Positions 16,802-25,705 are shown, counted from the first letter of the stretch. The stretch is 44,038 nt of DNA from an uncultured Bacteroidales bacterium (GCA_949294195.1 CASFGK010000013.1:1-44038); one strand, 5' to 3'. Numbers and translations are program-made. Notes: generated from the sequence alone by a model not told the origin.

Positions 16802-17269
16802 TTAAAGCGTTATGTCCAGGATTTCAAACTTGATAATGCCAGACGGGACCTTGGCATCCACAATCTCACCCTTTGAATGTCCCATGAGGGCACGTCCGAT
16901 AGGCGTTGTCGCCGCGAGCTTGCCTGAGGCGAAATCAGCCTCGCTTTCACCTACAAGAGTGAATTCGGACACTTGGTTGTTGCTGAGGTTCTTTACCTTT
17001 ACCTTATTCAGCATCTGCACTTTGTCCGTACCTATCTGGGACTCGTCTATTACACGTGCATTCGCCACAAGGTTCTGGAGCTTGGAAATCTTGAGTTCAA
17101 GCAGCCCCTGGGCCTCGCGTGCAGCCTCGTACTCTGCGTTCTCGGACAAATCACCCTTATCCCTTGCCTCTGCAATCTGAGCTGAGATTACAGGTCTCTG
17201 CGCTATAGCTTCCGAAAGGTCTTTTTTCAATTTGTCAAGACCTTCCTGTGTCATATAATGAACATCCAT
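16802..17269 (-). CDS. greA: transcription elongation factor GreA
   Basis: Rescues backtracked RNA polymerase by stimulating transcript cleavage. The 155-residue protein has the N-terminal coiled coil (YMTQEGLDKLKKDL, then AEARDKGDLSENAEYEAARE with the acidic tip) and the C-terminal FKBP-like domain (ISKLQNLVANARVID, TPIGRALMGHSKGEIVDAKVP). It is preceded by a leader of about 160 bases that carries a hairpin and a 24-codon ORF, and is followed directly by the HIT gene. Confidence 0.96.
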   Translation of the reverse strand: MDVHYMTQEGLDKLKKDLSEAIAQRPVISAQIAEARDKGDLSENAEYEAAREAQGLLELKISKLQNLVANARVIDESQIGTDKVQMLNKVKVKNLSNNQVSEFTLVGESEADFASGKLAATTPIGRALMGHSKGEIVDAKVPSGIIKFEILDITL

Positions 17270-17296
17270 AATATTTATAATTTAATTATTCATAAT

Positions 17297-17371
17297 TCAA
17301 GTAACTACGTATCTGCCGTCATACCAATACGGCCGGGACGTGTACGGCAACAATGAAACGGGCAACAGCAT
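17297..17371 (-). CDS. 24-codon leader ORF upstream of greA (candidate small protein)
   Basis: An ATG at 17371 opens 24 codons and stops with TGA, 27 bases before the greA ATG. The peptide begins MLLPVSLLPY and ends TSRPYWYDGRYVVT. It is rich in Pro, Tyr, Trp and Arg, and it is the only ORF in the leader. The strip between it and greA is very AT-rich, while the ORF has ordinary coding composition. It could be a regulatory leader peptide or an independent small protein. I do not recognise a named family. There is no strong Shine-Dalgarno, which is normal in this genome. Confidence 0.5.
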   Translation of the reverse strand: MLLPVSLLPYTSRPYWYDGRYVVT

Positions 17372-17398
17372 GTCAGACCCGCTTCGGCAAAAAGATAA

Positions 17399-17425
17399 TC
17401 GACCAAAAAAATTATTTTTGGTCGA
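17399..17425 (-). promoter_or_regulatory. hairpin near the 5' end of the greA leader
   Basis: Perfect 11-base arms TCGACCAAAAA (17399-17409) and TTTTTGGTCGA (17415-17425) flank a 5-base loop. On the minus strand it begins about 6 bases after the predicted greA start site and is followed by ATTATCTTTTTG. It may stabilise the 5' end, act as an early attenuator, or terminate the upstream xseA-to-17477 transcript. Confidence 0.55.
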
Positions 17426-17437
17426 CCTCTGTCTTTG

Positions 17438-17469
17438 CAAATATAAGGAATTATATTGTTGAAAACAAA
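17438..17469 (-). promoter_or_regulatory. promoter of greA
   Basis: Minus-strand -33 TTTG (17466-17469), a 20-base spacer and -7 TATATTTG (17438-17445). The predicted start near 17431 gives a leader of about 160 bases. Confidence 0.65.
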
Positions 17470-17476
17470 TATTGTT

Positions 17477-17899
17477 CTAAAACTTGGGCTTCATGATCTC
17501 CGAGTAGATAATGAGTTTCTTCGGGTCTATCTCCAGGCGCGCCTTTCTGTCCGGCTGCTTCCGGGCGTCATCTTTTATTGCCGGCTTTTCCAATGGAATA
17601 TTTGTCCCTGTCCGGTCTCCTGCCGGAATCTCCTCCGGGACAGCGGATTTTGCAGACTCAGTCATGATCTCATCCGGGCCTTTGTCAGTTTCCGGAGAAA
17701 ACACCACTGTCGGAAACGTCTCGTCAAGTTCCGGACAAGGATCATTGTCCTTACGTTCCATTTCCGACATCTCCACAAGCCTCCGGACTTTTCCTGCAGC
17801 GCCGGTTTTTCCTGCCTGCTCCAGTATCTTTTCTATAACCTTTGCAACAACAGGAATAACCAAAACCAGAATTGTCAGAATCGTTTTAATATCGTCCAT
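17477..17899 (-). CDS. conserved hypothetical protein with one N-terminal membrane segment
   Basis: I do not recognise a named family. From the ATG at 17899 it has 140 residues; an ATG at 17920 would add 7. A hydrophobic segment at the start (TILTILVLVIPVVAKVI) anchors it. A charged, low-complexity middle rich in Glu, Pro and Asp follows, then a compact basic C-terminus, KLIIYSEIMKPKF. That tail resembles a motif I recall from small Bacteroidales proteins encoded beside ribF. It is the last gene of the glycogen-containing gene run, 57 bases after ribF. The position of the conserved tail suggests a protein contact, but the function is unknown. Confidence 0.7.
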   Translation of the reverse strand: MDDIKTILTILVLVIPVVAKVIEKILEQAGKTGAAGKVRRLVEMSEMERKDNDPCPELDETFPTVVFSPETDKGPDEIMTESAKSAVPEEIPAGDRTGTNIPLEKPAIKDDARKQPDRKARLEIDPKKLIIYSEIMKPKF

Positions 17900-17956
17900 G
17901 TTCCGCCAGTGTTTTTCCAAAGTTCAGAAAAAATTTCCATTAAGCCAAAACAGTCA

Positions 17957-18841
17957 TCAGAATTCAAGCGAAAGACACAGCTTCCTGTCTTTTGAAAGCT
18001 GTTCCTTAAGCGCGTCAATCGAAGAGAATCTGATTTCGTCTCTGATTTTCCTGACAAAAGTTACCTTTATATCCAGGCCGTATATGTCTTCATCAAATCC
18101 GAAAATATTGGTCTCTACGGAACATGCGTTTCCGGAAGACATCGTCGGCCGGGTACCGATATTGCACATCCCTTTCCATTCCCGTCCCAAAGTATTTACC
18201 CTGACGGCATACACACCGTTTCCCGGGATAAGTTTCAGAGGCTCGTAGAGCTGCATGTTGGCCGTCGGGAAGCCCATAGTCCTTCCTATCCTGTCTCCCG
18301 CGACCACTACGCCGTAAAGGGAATACCTGTATCCGAGCATAGATGCGGCATCAGTCATGTTCCCGTCCGATATGAGCCGTCTGATCCTGGTGGAGCTGAC
18401 AGCTGTACCGGGCATTCCCTCTACCATTTCAGCCCTGATGACATCCAGGCCAAGTCCGGCAGCCGTTGCAGCGACATCCTGAGGGGATATCGAATCGGAC
18501 CCCATTCTGTTGTCATAGCCGAGAACGACAGCGGTACCTCCGAATCTTCCGATTACATATTCCTGAAGATATTCACGTGTGGTCAGAGAGCCGAACTCTC
18601 TGGTGAACGGCAATACCTCAACCCTGTCCACACCTAGATTCCCGAGCATCTGTTTCTTTTCCTGCAGGGAAGACAGCAGCCGGAATGTCCTGGCTTCAAG
18701 CTGAAGCACATTACGGGGATGAGGCCAGAATGTAATCACCAGGCTCTCCTCCCCGCGTGCTTCTGCAGCTTTGACAAGCTGCGATATGACAAGACGGTGT
18801 CCGAGATGGACACCGTCGAAAAATCCGGTTGCTACAACCAT
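17957..18841 (-). CDS. ribF: bifunctional riboflavin kinase / FAD synthetase
   Basis: Makes FMN and then FAD from riboflavin. The 294-residue protein has the N-terminal FAD synthetase nucleotidyltransferase domain (ATGFFDGVHLGHR with the HxGH motif, and later STRIRRLISDG) and the C-terminal flavokinase domain (GRTMGFPTANM, YAVRVN). The N-terminus is short, entering the first strand almost at once. The start overlaps the upstream synthase-phosphorylase gene by 10 bases, which suggests translational coupling. It has no evident link to glycogen chemistry except cotranscription. Confidence 0.95.
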   Translation of the reverse strand: MVVATGFFDGVHLGHRLVISQLVKAAEARGEESLVITFWPHPRNVLQLEARTFRLLSSLQEKKQMLGNLGVDRVEVLPFTREFGSLTTREYLQEYVIGRFGGTAVVLGYDNRMGSDSISPQDVAATAAGLGLDVIRAEMVEGMPGTAVSSTRIRRLISDGNMTDAASMLGYRYSLYGVVVAGDRIGRTMGFPTANMQLYEPLKLIPGNGVYAVRVNTLGREWKGMCNIGTRPTMSSGNACSVETNIFGFDEDIYGLDIKVTFVRKIRDEIRFSSIDALKEQLSKDRKLCLSLEF

Positions 18842-21800
18842 CTTACCAGCTCGAAATCCTGTCTGTGCGACAGAAGAGGATTCTTCGCATAAATCCTGAC
18901 AGCCACCTGATACAGGCCTGCACGCTCAGGCATTACGGAAGCCTGATACTTGGCAGTCTCATCATGGTACTCTACAGGAGAGAATCCGTACTTCTCCTGG
19001 ATATGAAGCTTACCCTTGTTGTCCGTGGTGGCAAAGAGCATTTCCACTCCGATATCATCAGGATGAAGATCGCTGATATTCAGAACAACCTCCGCCTTGA
19101 ACTCCTTGCCGAGGGACACATAGTCGTATGAGCCGTCCGGCTTCACAACAGACACGACACTTACATTAGGCCACTCGCGTCTCATGTGTCTCTTCCAGGC
19201 TGCGATTTCCTTGACCACCTTATAGTCGTCAGATACCAGCGAAGCAGTACGCTTTGACTGCGGAACGTAGTACTGGTTGATATAGTCGGTAAGCATCCTG
19301 TTAGTGGTGAAGTCACATGCCACCTGCGCAACGGTGTTCTTGATGTAGTCGATCCAGCCGGCCGAAAGACCTGTCTCCCTGTTCTTGTCGTAGAACAGCG
19401 GTGCGATCTCGTTTTCGATTATGGTATAGATTGTCGCTGCATCAAGCTCATCCTGATAGTTCTGGTCATCATAGGTGCGCTCACGAGGAAGCGCCCAGCC
19501 AGCGCCCGGCTTGTAACCCTCGACCCACCATCCGTCAAGGACAGAGAAATGCATTACACCGTTCATTGCGGCTTTCTCCCCCGATGTGCCGGAAGCTTCA
19601 AGAGGCCTTGTAGGATTGTTCATCCACACGTCGACGCCCTGGACAAGCAACTTGGCAAGTGAAATGTCATAGTTAGGAACAAATACGATCTTGCCTATGA
19701 ACTGAGGCATCTTGGATACGTCCACGATCATCTTGATAAGATCCTGTCCGGCCTTGTCGGCAGGATGCGCCTTACCGGCAAAGATAAACTGTACAGGATG
19801 GTTCGGATCATTGACAATCTCATTAAGCCTGTCAAGGTCGCGGAACAGAAGGTGCGCCCTCTTGTATGTGGCGAAACGTCTTGCAAATCCTATTGTAAGC
19901 ACATCATCACGCAGAGTCTCCTTGATGGTGACTATCTGACGAGGCGAATAGTGATTTGCCGCAGCCGGGTCAGACAGGCGCTCCTTGATGGAAGATATGA
20001 GCTTTGCCCTCAGGGCAGACCTCACTTCCCATACAGTCCTGTCATCCACCTTGTAGATGCCCCCGAAGCATGACTTGTCATAATGATGTGTCGCAAACTC
20101 GTCGCCGAACACTTTGGCATGCACTTCCTTCCACTCCGGAGCCGTCCATGTAGGATAATGCACTCCGTTTGTCACATAAGTGATATTGAGCTCTTCCGGA
20201 AGATATCCAGGCCACATGTTCGCGAAGATGTCCTTGCTCACCTCTCCGTGAAGCCATGACACGCCGTTGACCTCCTGAGAGATGTTGGCTGCAAGATAAC
20301 TCATGGAGAACTTTTCGTTAGGATCGGAACCGTTGATCTTTCCAAGCCCCATCATTGTCTCCCAGTCTATCTTCAGCCTCTGCGGATAATGTCCGATATA
20401 CTTTCTGAGGAGACCTTCGTCAAAAGCGTCATGTCCTGCAGGGACAGGAGTATGTGTGGTGAACAGAGATGAAGCCCTTACCACCTCCATTGCCTCAGGG
20501 AAATCCAGATTGTCCTGCTGTACATACTCCCTGAGCCTTTCAAGACCGATAAATGCGGCATGTCCTTCGTTGCAATGATAGATTTCCGGACAGATTCCGA
20601 GTTTTCTCAGGGCCCTGATACCTCCGACTCCGAGCAACAGTTCCTGCTTGAGTCTGTTCTCCCAGTCTCCTCCGTAAAGATGATGGGTGACACACCTGTC
20701 TTCCGGAAGATTGTCTTCATAATCTGTATCCATCAGATACAGCTCGGTACGTCCCACATCCACACGCCAGAGCCTTGCATTCAGATTACGGCCAGGGAAA
20801 GCGATGCTTACAGTCATCCAGTTTCCGTCGGCATCCTTTACAGGAATGGCGGGAATCTTCATGAAATCCTGTGCATCGTATTTGGACACCTGGTTGCCCT
20901 GCGCTGAAAGTATCTGCGTGAAATAACCGTATCTGTAAAGCAGTCCGACAGCTACCAGATTGGTATTCATATCACTGGTTTCCTTCAGATAGTCACCGGC
21001 AAGAATTCCGAGACCTCCCGAATAGATTTTCAGTGAAGTGTCAAGTCCGTACTCCATGCAGAAGTATGCAATCGAAGGGCTTTTGCGCTCTGCCTTCAGA
21101 GCCATATAGGAATTGAACTCATCGACTACGGATTTGAGTCTGGCGAGAAATTCACGGTCTTTTTCAAGTGCATGGTAGCGTTTCAGGCTGACCTTGTCAA
21201 GCATTGCAATAGGATTCTCCCCTGATGCTTCCCAAGCCTGCGGGTCTATCGATTTGAAAAGATCCTTTGCCGATTCATTCCAACACCACCATAGATTTCT
21301 GGAAAGGACCTCAAGATCCTTAAGGCTGTCCGGGAGATGGCGAAGGAAAAATACACTGTTCCAGGACGGCTTGTTCACATCTATTTTCTTATACTGCATT
21401 GATTTTTCACTCCTCGTTTCAGGGAATGCTCCTTTTTCTGATATGACTTTTTCAAGCGCTTCTGAGTACGCCTGCTTGTAATACACGATATTGTTCTCCC
21501 AAAGGGCAATTTCCGAGACCTCCTTGGCATTTGACATATATGTCTGTCTGCCGGACTTGTCCAGACCGGCGATTTCCTTCATACGGCCGATTACTCCGTC
21601 AACCACTTCTTCATAGTTGGAATCAGTCCTGCCGATGATCGAAATGCCAGGATGCTCTTTCCCGTAATGGTCATTGACCCACACGCCGAAACCGGCCAAT
21701 GTCGTAGTCAGAGTCGGGACCTTGAATGCAAGGCTCTCGAGCGGAGTATAGCCCCAAGGCTCATAATATGACGGGAAGACAGTCAGGTCAAGACCTGCCA

Positions 21801-23070
21801 GAAGATCATAGTATTTCATGTTGAACACACCGTCATCTCCATTGAGATAGGACGGGATGAAATAGACCTTTACCTTGTCTCCCAACGAATTGTTCAGCTT
21901 CACTTCACGCAGGCGGCGTGTAATGATGTCATACTCGGGATCCATAAGGTAGTGCGATACCTGGGTGACATATTTGCTGTCAGCGCCGCCGAGTTTCGCG
22001 ACGAGTTCCTTGTCCGCACCCTTATGCCCTGACGGAATAAGGATGAAAGCCTGCACGGTCTTGCCTTCAAAACCGGTCTCGTTGAGTTTTGCAAGGGCAT
22101 CAATGAACACATCAATACCTTTATTCTTCCATTCGTAACGGCCTCCGATACCGACAAATACGGCATTGTCCGGAACAGTTTCGCCGGACATTGCAGTCGC
22201 CACTTCGACGAACTTTGCCCTTGCCGCCTTACGCATGGTATCATACTCCTCATCTGTAGAAGGGGTGAAACTGTTCTCGAATCCGTTAGGTGTAACTATG
22301 TCCACATCCCTCTTGAGGAACTGCTTGCACTCTTCCGCCGTAATGCCGCTGACTGTAGTGAATATGTCCGCATGCAAGGCTGACTGCCTTTCAAGAGAAT
22401 GGCGTGCCATTACATTGAATTCGCGGGCCTTGGCATCTCCGTCATACAGCTTCATGGAATCATAAAGCGGAAGGTTGTTCCCCGCGAGACACCGTCCCAC
22501 TACGGTAGCATGGGTCGTAAATACCGTGGCAATAGGCAGCTTCGTATTCTTGAGGTAAAGCAGTCCGGCTCCGGTCATCCACTCATGGAACTGTGCGACG
22601 ACCTTATCGGAAGGAGTAAGGTTGAACTTATAGAAACTCTCTATTACCTTTCCTGCAGTATATCCGAAAAGGGCGGATTCGACATAGTCCCAGTTTCCGG
22701 TAATTGAGTCTACACCGAAGTCACGCCACATCTCACCGAGAAGTTCATCCTTCTTGGTGAGATACTGCTTGAAGTCCACGAGGATAGCCGTAGGCTTCCC
22801 TGGGACATTCCATTTTCCGACCCTTATACGCAGTCCTTCCTGGGCAGCCTGGTCCCTCCACATCCTGTACAGCAGGGGGTCTTCTATAAAATCAGGATTG
22901 TCTTCAACATTCATCCAGACGTCCGGGCCGATAAGGATATGATGCCTCTTGAGCTCGCTTTTGAGATAAAGTGACTTGGTCGCAATAACAGTGTATATGC
23001 CACCTACTTTGTTGCAAACTTCCCAGCTTACCTCAAAAAGATAGTCCGGTTTGATCAATTCTTTGTTCAT
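18832..23070 (-). CDS. fusion of GT3-type glycogen synthase and alpha-glucan phosphorylase
   Basis: A protein of 1412 residues. Residues 1 to about 545 form a GT3 glycogen synthase like the fungal/animal enzyme: FEVSWEVCNKVGGIYTVIATK, HEWMTGAGLLYL, TTHATVVGR, and VFPSYYEPWGYTPLESLA near 431-448. GT3 enzymes normally use UDP-glucose. After a linker at about 545-565, an alpha-glucan phosphorylase (GT35) begins (LEVLSRNLWWCWN). It continues with KIYSGGLGILAGDYLKE, HLYGGDWENRLKQE, HCNEGHAAFI and SGTSGEKAAMNG, where K1166 is the expected PLP lysine. About 80 C-terminal residues form an extra beta-rich domain. The reading frame is continuous, so synthesis and phosphorolysis are joined in one chain. 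It overlaps the GH57 gene by 4 bases (ATGA) and ribF by 10. Confidence 0.93.
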   Translation of the reverse strand: MNKELIKPDYLFEVSWEVCNKVGGIYTVIATKSLYLKSELKRHHILIGPDVWMNVEDNPDFIEDPLLYRMWRDQAAQEGLRIRVGKWNVPGKPTAILVDFKQYLTKKDELLGEMWRDFGVDSITGNWDYVESALFGYTAGKVIESFYKFNLTPSDKVVAQFHEWMTGAGLLYLKNTKLPIATVFTTHATVVGRCLAGNNLPLYDSMKLYDGDAKAREFNVMARHSLERQSALHADIFTTVSGITAEECKQFLKRDVDIVTPNGFENSFTPSTDEEYDTMRKAARAKFVEVATAMSGETVPDNAVFVGIGGRYEWKNKGIDVFIDALAKLNETGFEGKTVQAFILIPSGHKGADKELVAKLGGADSKYVTQVSHYLMDPEYDIITRRLREVKLNNSLGDKVKVYFIPSYLNGDDGVFNMKYYDLLAGLDLTVFPSYYEPWGYTPLESLAFKVPTLTTTLAGFGVWVNDHYGKEHPGISIIGRTDSNYEEVVDGVIGRMKEIAGLDKSGRQTYMSNAKEVSEIALWENNIVYYKQAYSEALEKVISEKGAFPETRSEKSMQYKKIDVNKPSWNSVFFLRHLPDSLKDLEVLSRNLWWCWNESAKDLFKSIDPQAWEASGENPIAMLDKVSLKRYHALEKDREFLARLKSVVDEFNSYMALKAERKSPSIAYFCMEYGLDTSLKIYSGGLGILAGDYLKETSDMNTNLVAVGLLYRYGYFTQILSAQGNQVSKYDAQDFMKIPAIPVKDADGNWMTVSIAFPGRNLNARLWRVDVGRTELYLMDTDYEDNLPEDRCVTHHLYGGDWENRLKQELLLGVGGIRALRKLGICPEIYHCNEGHAAFIGLERLREYVQQDNLDFPEAMEVVRASSLFTTHTPVPAGHDAFDEGLLRKYIGHYPQRLKIDWETMMGLGKINGSDPNEKFSMSYLAANISQEVNGVSWLHGEVSKDIFANMWPGYLPEELNITYVTNGVHYPTWTAPEWKEVHAKVFGDEFATHHYDKSCFGGIYKVDDRTVWEVRSALRAKLISSIKERLSDPAAANHYSPRQIVTIKETLRDDVLTIGFARRFATYKRAHLLFRDLDRLNEIVNDPNHPVQFIFAGKAHPADKAGQDLIKMIVDVSKMPQFIGKIVFVPNYDISLAKLLVQGVDVWMNNPTRPLEASGTSGEKAAMNGVMHFSVLDGWWVEGYKPGAGWALPRERTYDDQNYQDELDAATIYTIIENEIAPLFYDKNRETGLSAGWIDYIKNTVAQVACDFTTNRMLTDYINQYYVPQSKRTASLVSDDYKVVKEIAAWKRHMRREWPNVSVVSVVKPDGSYDYVSLGKEFKAEVVLNISDLHPDDIGVEMLFATTDNKGKLHIQEKYGFSPVEYHDETAKYQASVMPERAGLYQVAVRIYAKNPLLSHRQDFELVRWL

Positions 23071-24398
23071 TTGTCAGTTTTTGTTTTTACCGTTTTCTTC
23101 TTAGCAGCCGGTTTTTTTTCGGCCGGCTTCTTTGCAGCTGTCTTCCTGGCAGCTGTTTTCTTCACTGCACTCCGAGTTTTTGAGGCTGCAAAGTTAGCAT
23201 CAGAAAATGAAATTGCATCATCTACCCTGATGATAAAATCGCTCAAGACATTCATATAATTTATAAATGCCTCATACGGAGTGTCATACGGATTAAAATA
23301 TTTATGCACCGCACCGTCTGAGAAGAATTTTGTACACATATAATAGAAGTGGTCGCTCTCCTGAAGGTGTCCGAAATCAGACCACAGGACAGGATCATTC
23401 AGCAGCGAAAGCTTTTCAGTAAGACCGTAAAGCTTGTTGAATGCGTCATTCTGAAGTTCATTGCCGAGCCATGCTGTCACATCCCTCTCTTCATCTGCCC
23501 ATGAAATGGCATCAGGAACGTCAAGCTCGCCTACAGGGCTGTGCTTCTTCGCAGCCTGAGTCGGAGTAACAAATTCGAACTCACCGTCTTTCAGAATAAC
23601 ATCCGGGAAATATCTCATGAAATCGAAAATACCGCTCTGGGCCTTCTGATGTTCACCGAATGTCTCATAGTCCATGAAAAGGTTGACTATTTCGCTGTCC
23701 TTTGCAGAAGCCTTTATCCATGAAAGATACTTTTCCCCTGTAAGAGGCCAGTCCTGCCAGCTCTTGTCAGAGAATCTGAATGCAATATCGTCACTCAGAG
23801 AAGAATTCTTGAGAAGAAGTTTCAGTTCAGGTGCCTGCGCTCCGCTATAAAGATAGTTTGGACTCCTCCATCCGAGAACGTGCTTTGCCCCTTCCGTAAG
23901 CATTGTCTTGAATCCGAGGTCATAGACCATTGCCCCGATGGCATCCGAATAGATAAGCTCGGTATTCCTGAAGGCCTTTGGAGTCACTCCGAAATAGTTC
24001 TTTATTGCAGTCTTGTGTTTTTCCACCTGATGCCTGAACTCGGCAGGTGAGGCCAAGGACGCCAGCGAGTGATAGTAAGTCTCGCACAGGAACTCTACAC
24101 AACCTGTTTCTGCCAGCTTCCTGAAACTCTCGATAACTTCCGGCGCATAACGGTCAAACTGTTCCAGCACAGAACCTGATATGGAGAAAGTGACTTTGAA
24201 CTGACCCTTGTACCTGTTGATCAACTCAAGCAGCAGGGCGTTGGTAGGCAGATAGCACCTCTGGGATACCCTGCGGAGGATAGTCCTGTTGGCGAAATCA
24301 TCATAGTAGTGGGAATCCTTACCTATATCGAAAAATCTATACAATCTTAACCTGTTTGGCTGATGGACCTGGAAATATAGGCAAATACTTTTTTTCAT
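23067..24398 (-). CDS. GH57 family glycoside hydrolase (alpha-amylase-like) with Lys/Ala-rich tail
   Basis: GH57 enzymes cleave or transfer alpha-1,4/1,6-glucans; in this setting it probably acts on intracellular glycogen. The 443-residue protein has no signal peptide. Motif 1 is FQVHQP (9-14). ETYYHSL lies at 106-112. FRNTELIYSD contains the probable nucleophile E147, and FMDYETFGEH contains the probable acid/base D243. The last about 40 residues (403-443) are almost only Lys, Ala, Thr and Pro (KKTAARKTAAKKPAEKK), like the tails of histone H1-like proteins, and are not part of the GH57 fold. The gene lies between the GT4/5 synthase (17-base gap) and the synthase-phosphorylase fusion (4-base overlap). 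Confidence 0.93.
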   Translation of the reverse strand: MKKSICLYFQVHQPNRLRLYRFFDIGKDSHYYDDFANRTILRRVSQRCYLPTNALLLELINRYKGQFKVTFSISGSVLEQFDRYAPEVIESFRKLAETGCVEFLCETYYHSLASLASPAEFRHQVEKHKTAIKNYFGVTPKAFRNTELIYSDAIGAMVYDLGFKTMLTEGAKHVLGWRSPNYLYSGAQAPELKLLLKNSSLSDDIAFRFSDKSWQDWPLTGEKYLSWIKASAKDSEIVNLFMDYETFGEHQKAQSGIFDFMRYFPDVILKDGEFEFVTPTQAAKKHSPVGELDVPDAISWADEERDVTAWLGNELQNDAFNKLYGLTEKLSLLNDPVLWSDFGHLQESDHFYYMCTKFFSDGAVHKYFNPYDTPYEAFINYMNVLSDFIIRVDDAISFSDANFAASKTRSAVKKTAARKTAAKKPAEKKPAAKKKTVKTKTDK

Positions 24399-24415
24399 GG
24401 CTATTATTTTTTTTA

Positions 24416-25705
24416 CTATTTTATCACTGATTCATACACTTTCTTGATCTTGTAGGCTGCGTTGTTCCATTTGAGGGCATTGACTTCGTCATACCCGCAG
24501 CGTGCAGCCAAATCAGCCATCGCGCTATAGTTCAACAGCCCGTAAATGGCATCAGCCATAGCATCGATATCCCAGAAATCCACTTTGATAGCGTATTTCA
24601 GGACTTCGGCTACACCTGACTGCTTTGAAATGATGGTAGGCACATTGGTCTGCATGGCCTCCAAAGGGGAAATACCGAACGGTTCCGAAACCGAAGGCAT
24701 GATATAGACATCAGAAAGGGCGAACATCTTCTGCACGTCAGCGCCTCTGAGGAATCCCGTAAAGTGGAACCTGTCGGAAATTCCAAGACGGGCCACATGC
24801 CTGATACATCTGTTGAGCATATCGCCGCTTCCAGCCATTACAAAGCGCACGTTGTTGCATCTCTTCAGGACTTTGGCAGCAGCCTCAATGAAATATTCAG
24901 GACCTTTCTGGAATGTGATACGGCCCAGGAATGTGACCACCTTGTCACGTACGCCGCGCTCGACCTGAAGGTTTGTCCTGCCGCTGAAATCCACGGCATT
25001 GTGGACTGCAACCACCTTTTCCGGTGCGATGCCGTATCTGTTTATCACTATATTTCTGGTAAGTTCGCTCACCGCTATTACACGGTCAGCGCCTTCCATT
25101 CCTTTCTTCTCGATGTCAAATACCCTCGTATCTATCTTGTCGTCACTGCTCCTGTCGAAAGAAGTGGCATGGACATGAACGACAAGCGGCTTGCCTGTAA
25201 GTTCCTTGGCAGCCACGCCGGCCAGATAGGTAAGCCAGTCGTGAGCATGGATAACATCGAACTCATCCTTATGCTGAAGGGCGATAGTGGCTCCCACCAT
25301 AGCGTAGCGGGCCACCTCTTCCATAAGGTTGGCTCCGTACTTACCTGAGAACTTGAATTTCTGTCCGTAATTGACGGAAAAACTCCTGACCTGCTTTTTC
25401 CTTTCTTCCTCAACCATATCGGAGAAAGCCTGCGGGTCAACATACGGCACCATATTGGAGTGAATATGCACGAATTTCACTTTATCAAGGAAATCCTCGA
25501 CAGAAGTGGAAACCGTATCCACAGGGACATCGCTTGCATTGATGATGGAAACTGCGCTCTGATCCTCGTCCCCTGATGCGGAAGGCATCACGAACAGGAC
25601 ATCAACACCATTGGCAGCCAGACCTTTGGTCATACCATAACAAGCTGTACCGAGTCCTCCTGAAATATAAGGAGGGAACTCCCAACCGAACATCAGTACT
25701 TTCAT
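24416..25705 (-). CDS. glycogen/starch synthase-like glycosyltransferase (GT4/GT5 type)
   Basis: A GT-B transferase of 429 residues, likely extending alpha-1,4-glucan chains in the cytoplasm. It begins MKVLMFGWEFPPYISGGLGT, resembling the KxGGL nucleotide-sugar loop of bacterial glycogen synthases. It continues with VIHAHDWLTYLAGVAA, VVHVHATSFDRS, FLGRITFQKGPEYFI and MPSVSEPFGISPLEAMQ with the conserved Glu. Sugar-nucleotide preference cannot be read from the sequence; no ADP-glucose pyrophosphorylase gene is present here. The start overlaps the debranching-enzyme gene by 4 bases (ATGA). Confidence 0.88.
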   Translation of the reverse strand: MKVLMFGWEFPPYISGGLGTACYGMTKGLAANGVDVLFVMPSASGDEDQSAVSIINASDVPVDTVSTSVEDFLDKVKFVHIHSNMVPYVDPQAFSDMVEEERKKQVRSFSVNYGQKFKFSGKYGANLMEEVARYAMVGATIALQHKDEFDVIHAHDWLTYLAGVAAKELTGKPLVVHVHATSFDRSSDDKIDTRVFDIEKKGMEGADRVIAVSELTRNIVINRYGIAPEKVVAVHNAVDFSGRTNLQVERGVRDKVVTFLGRITFQKGPEYFIEAAAKVLKRCNNVRFVMAGSGDMLNRCIRHVARLGISDRFHFTGFLRGADVQKMFALSDVYIMPSVSEPFGISPLEAMQTNVPTIISKQSGVAEVLKYAIKVDFWDIDAMADAIYGLLNYSAMADLAARCGYDEVNALKWNNAAYKIKKVYESVIK

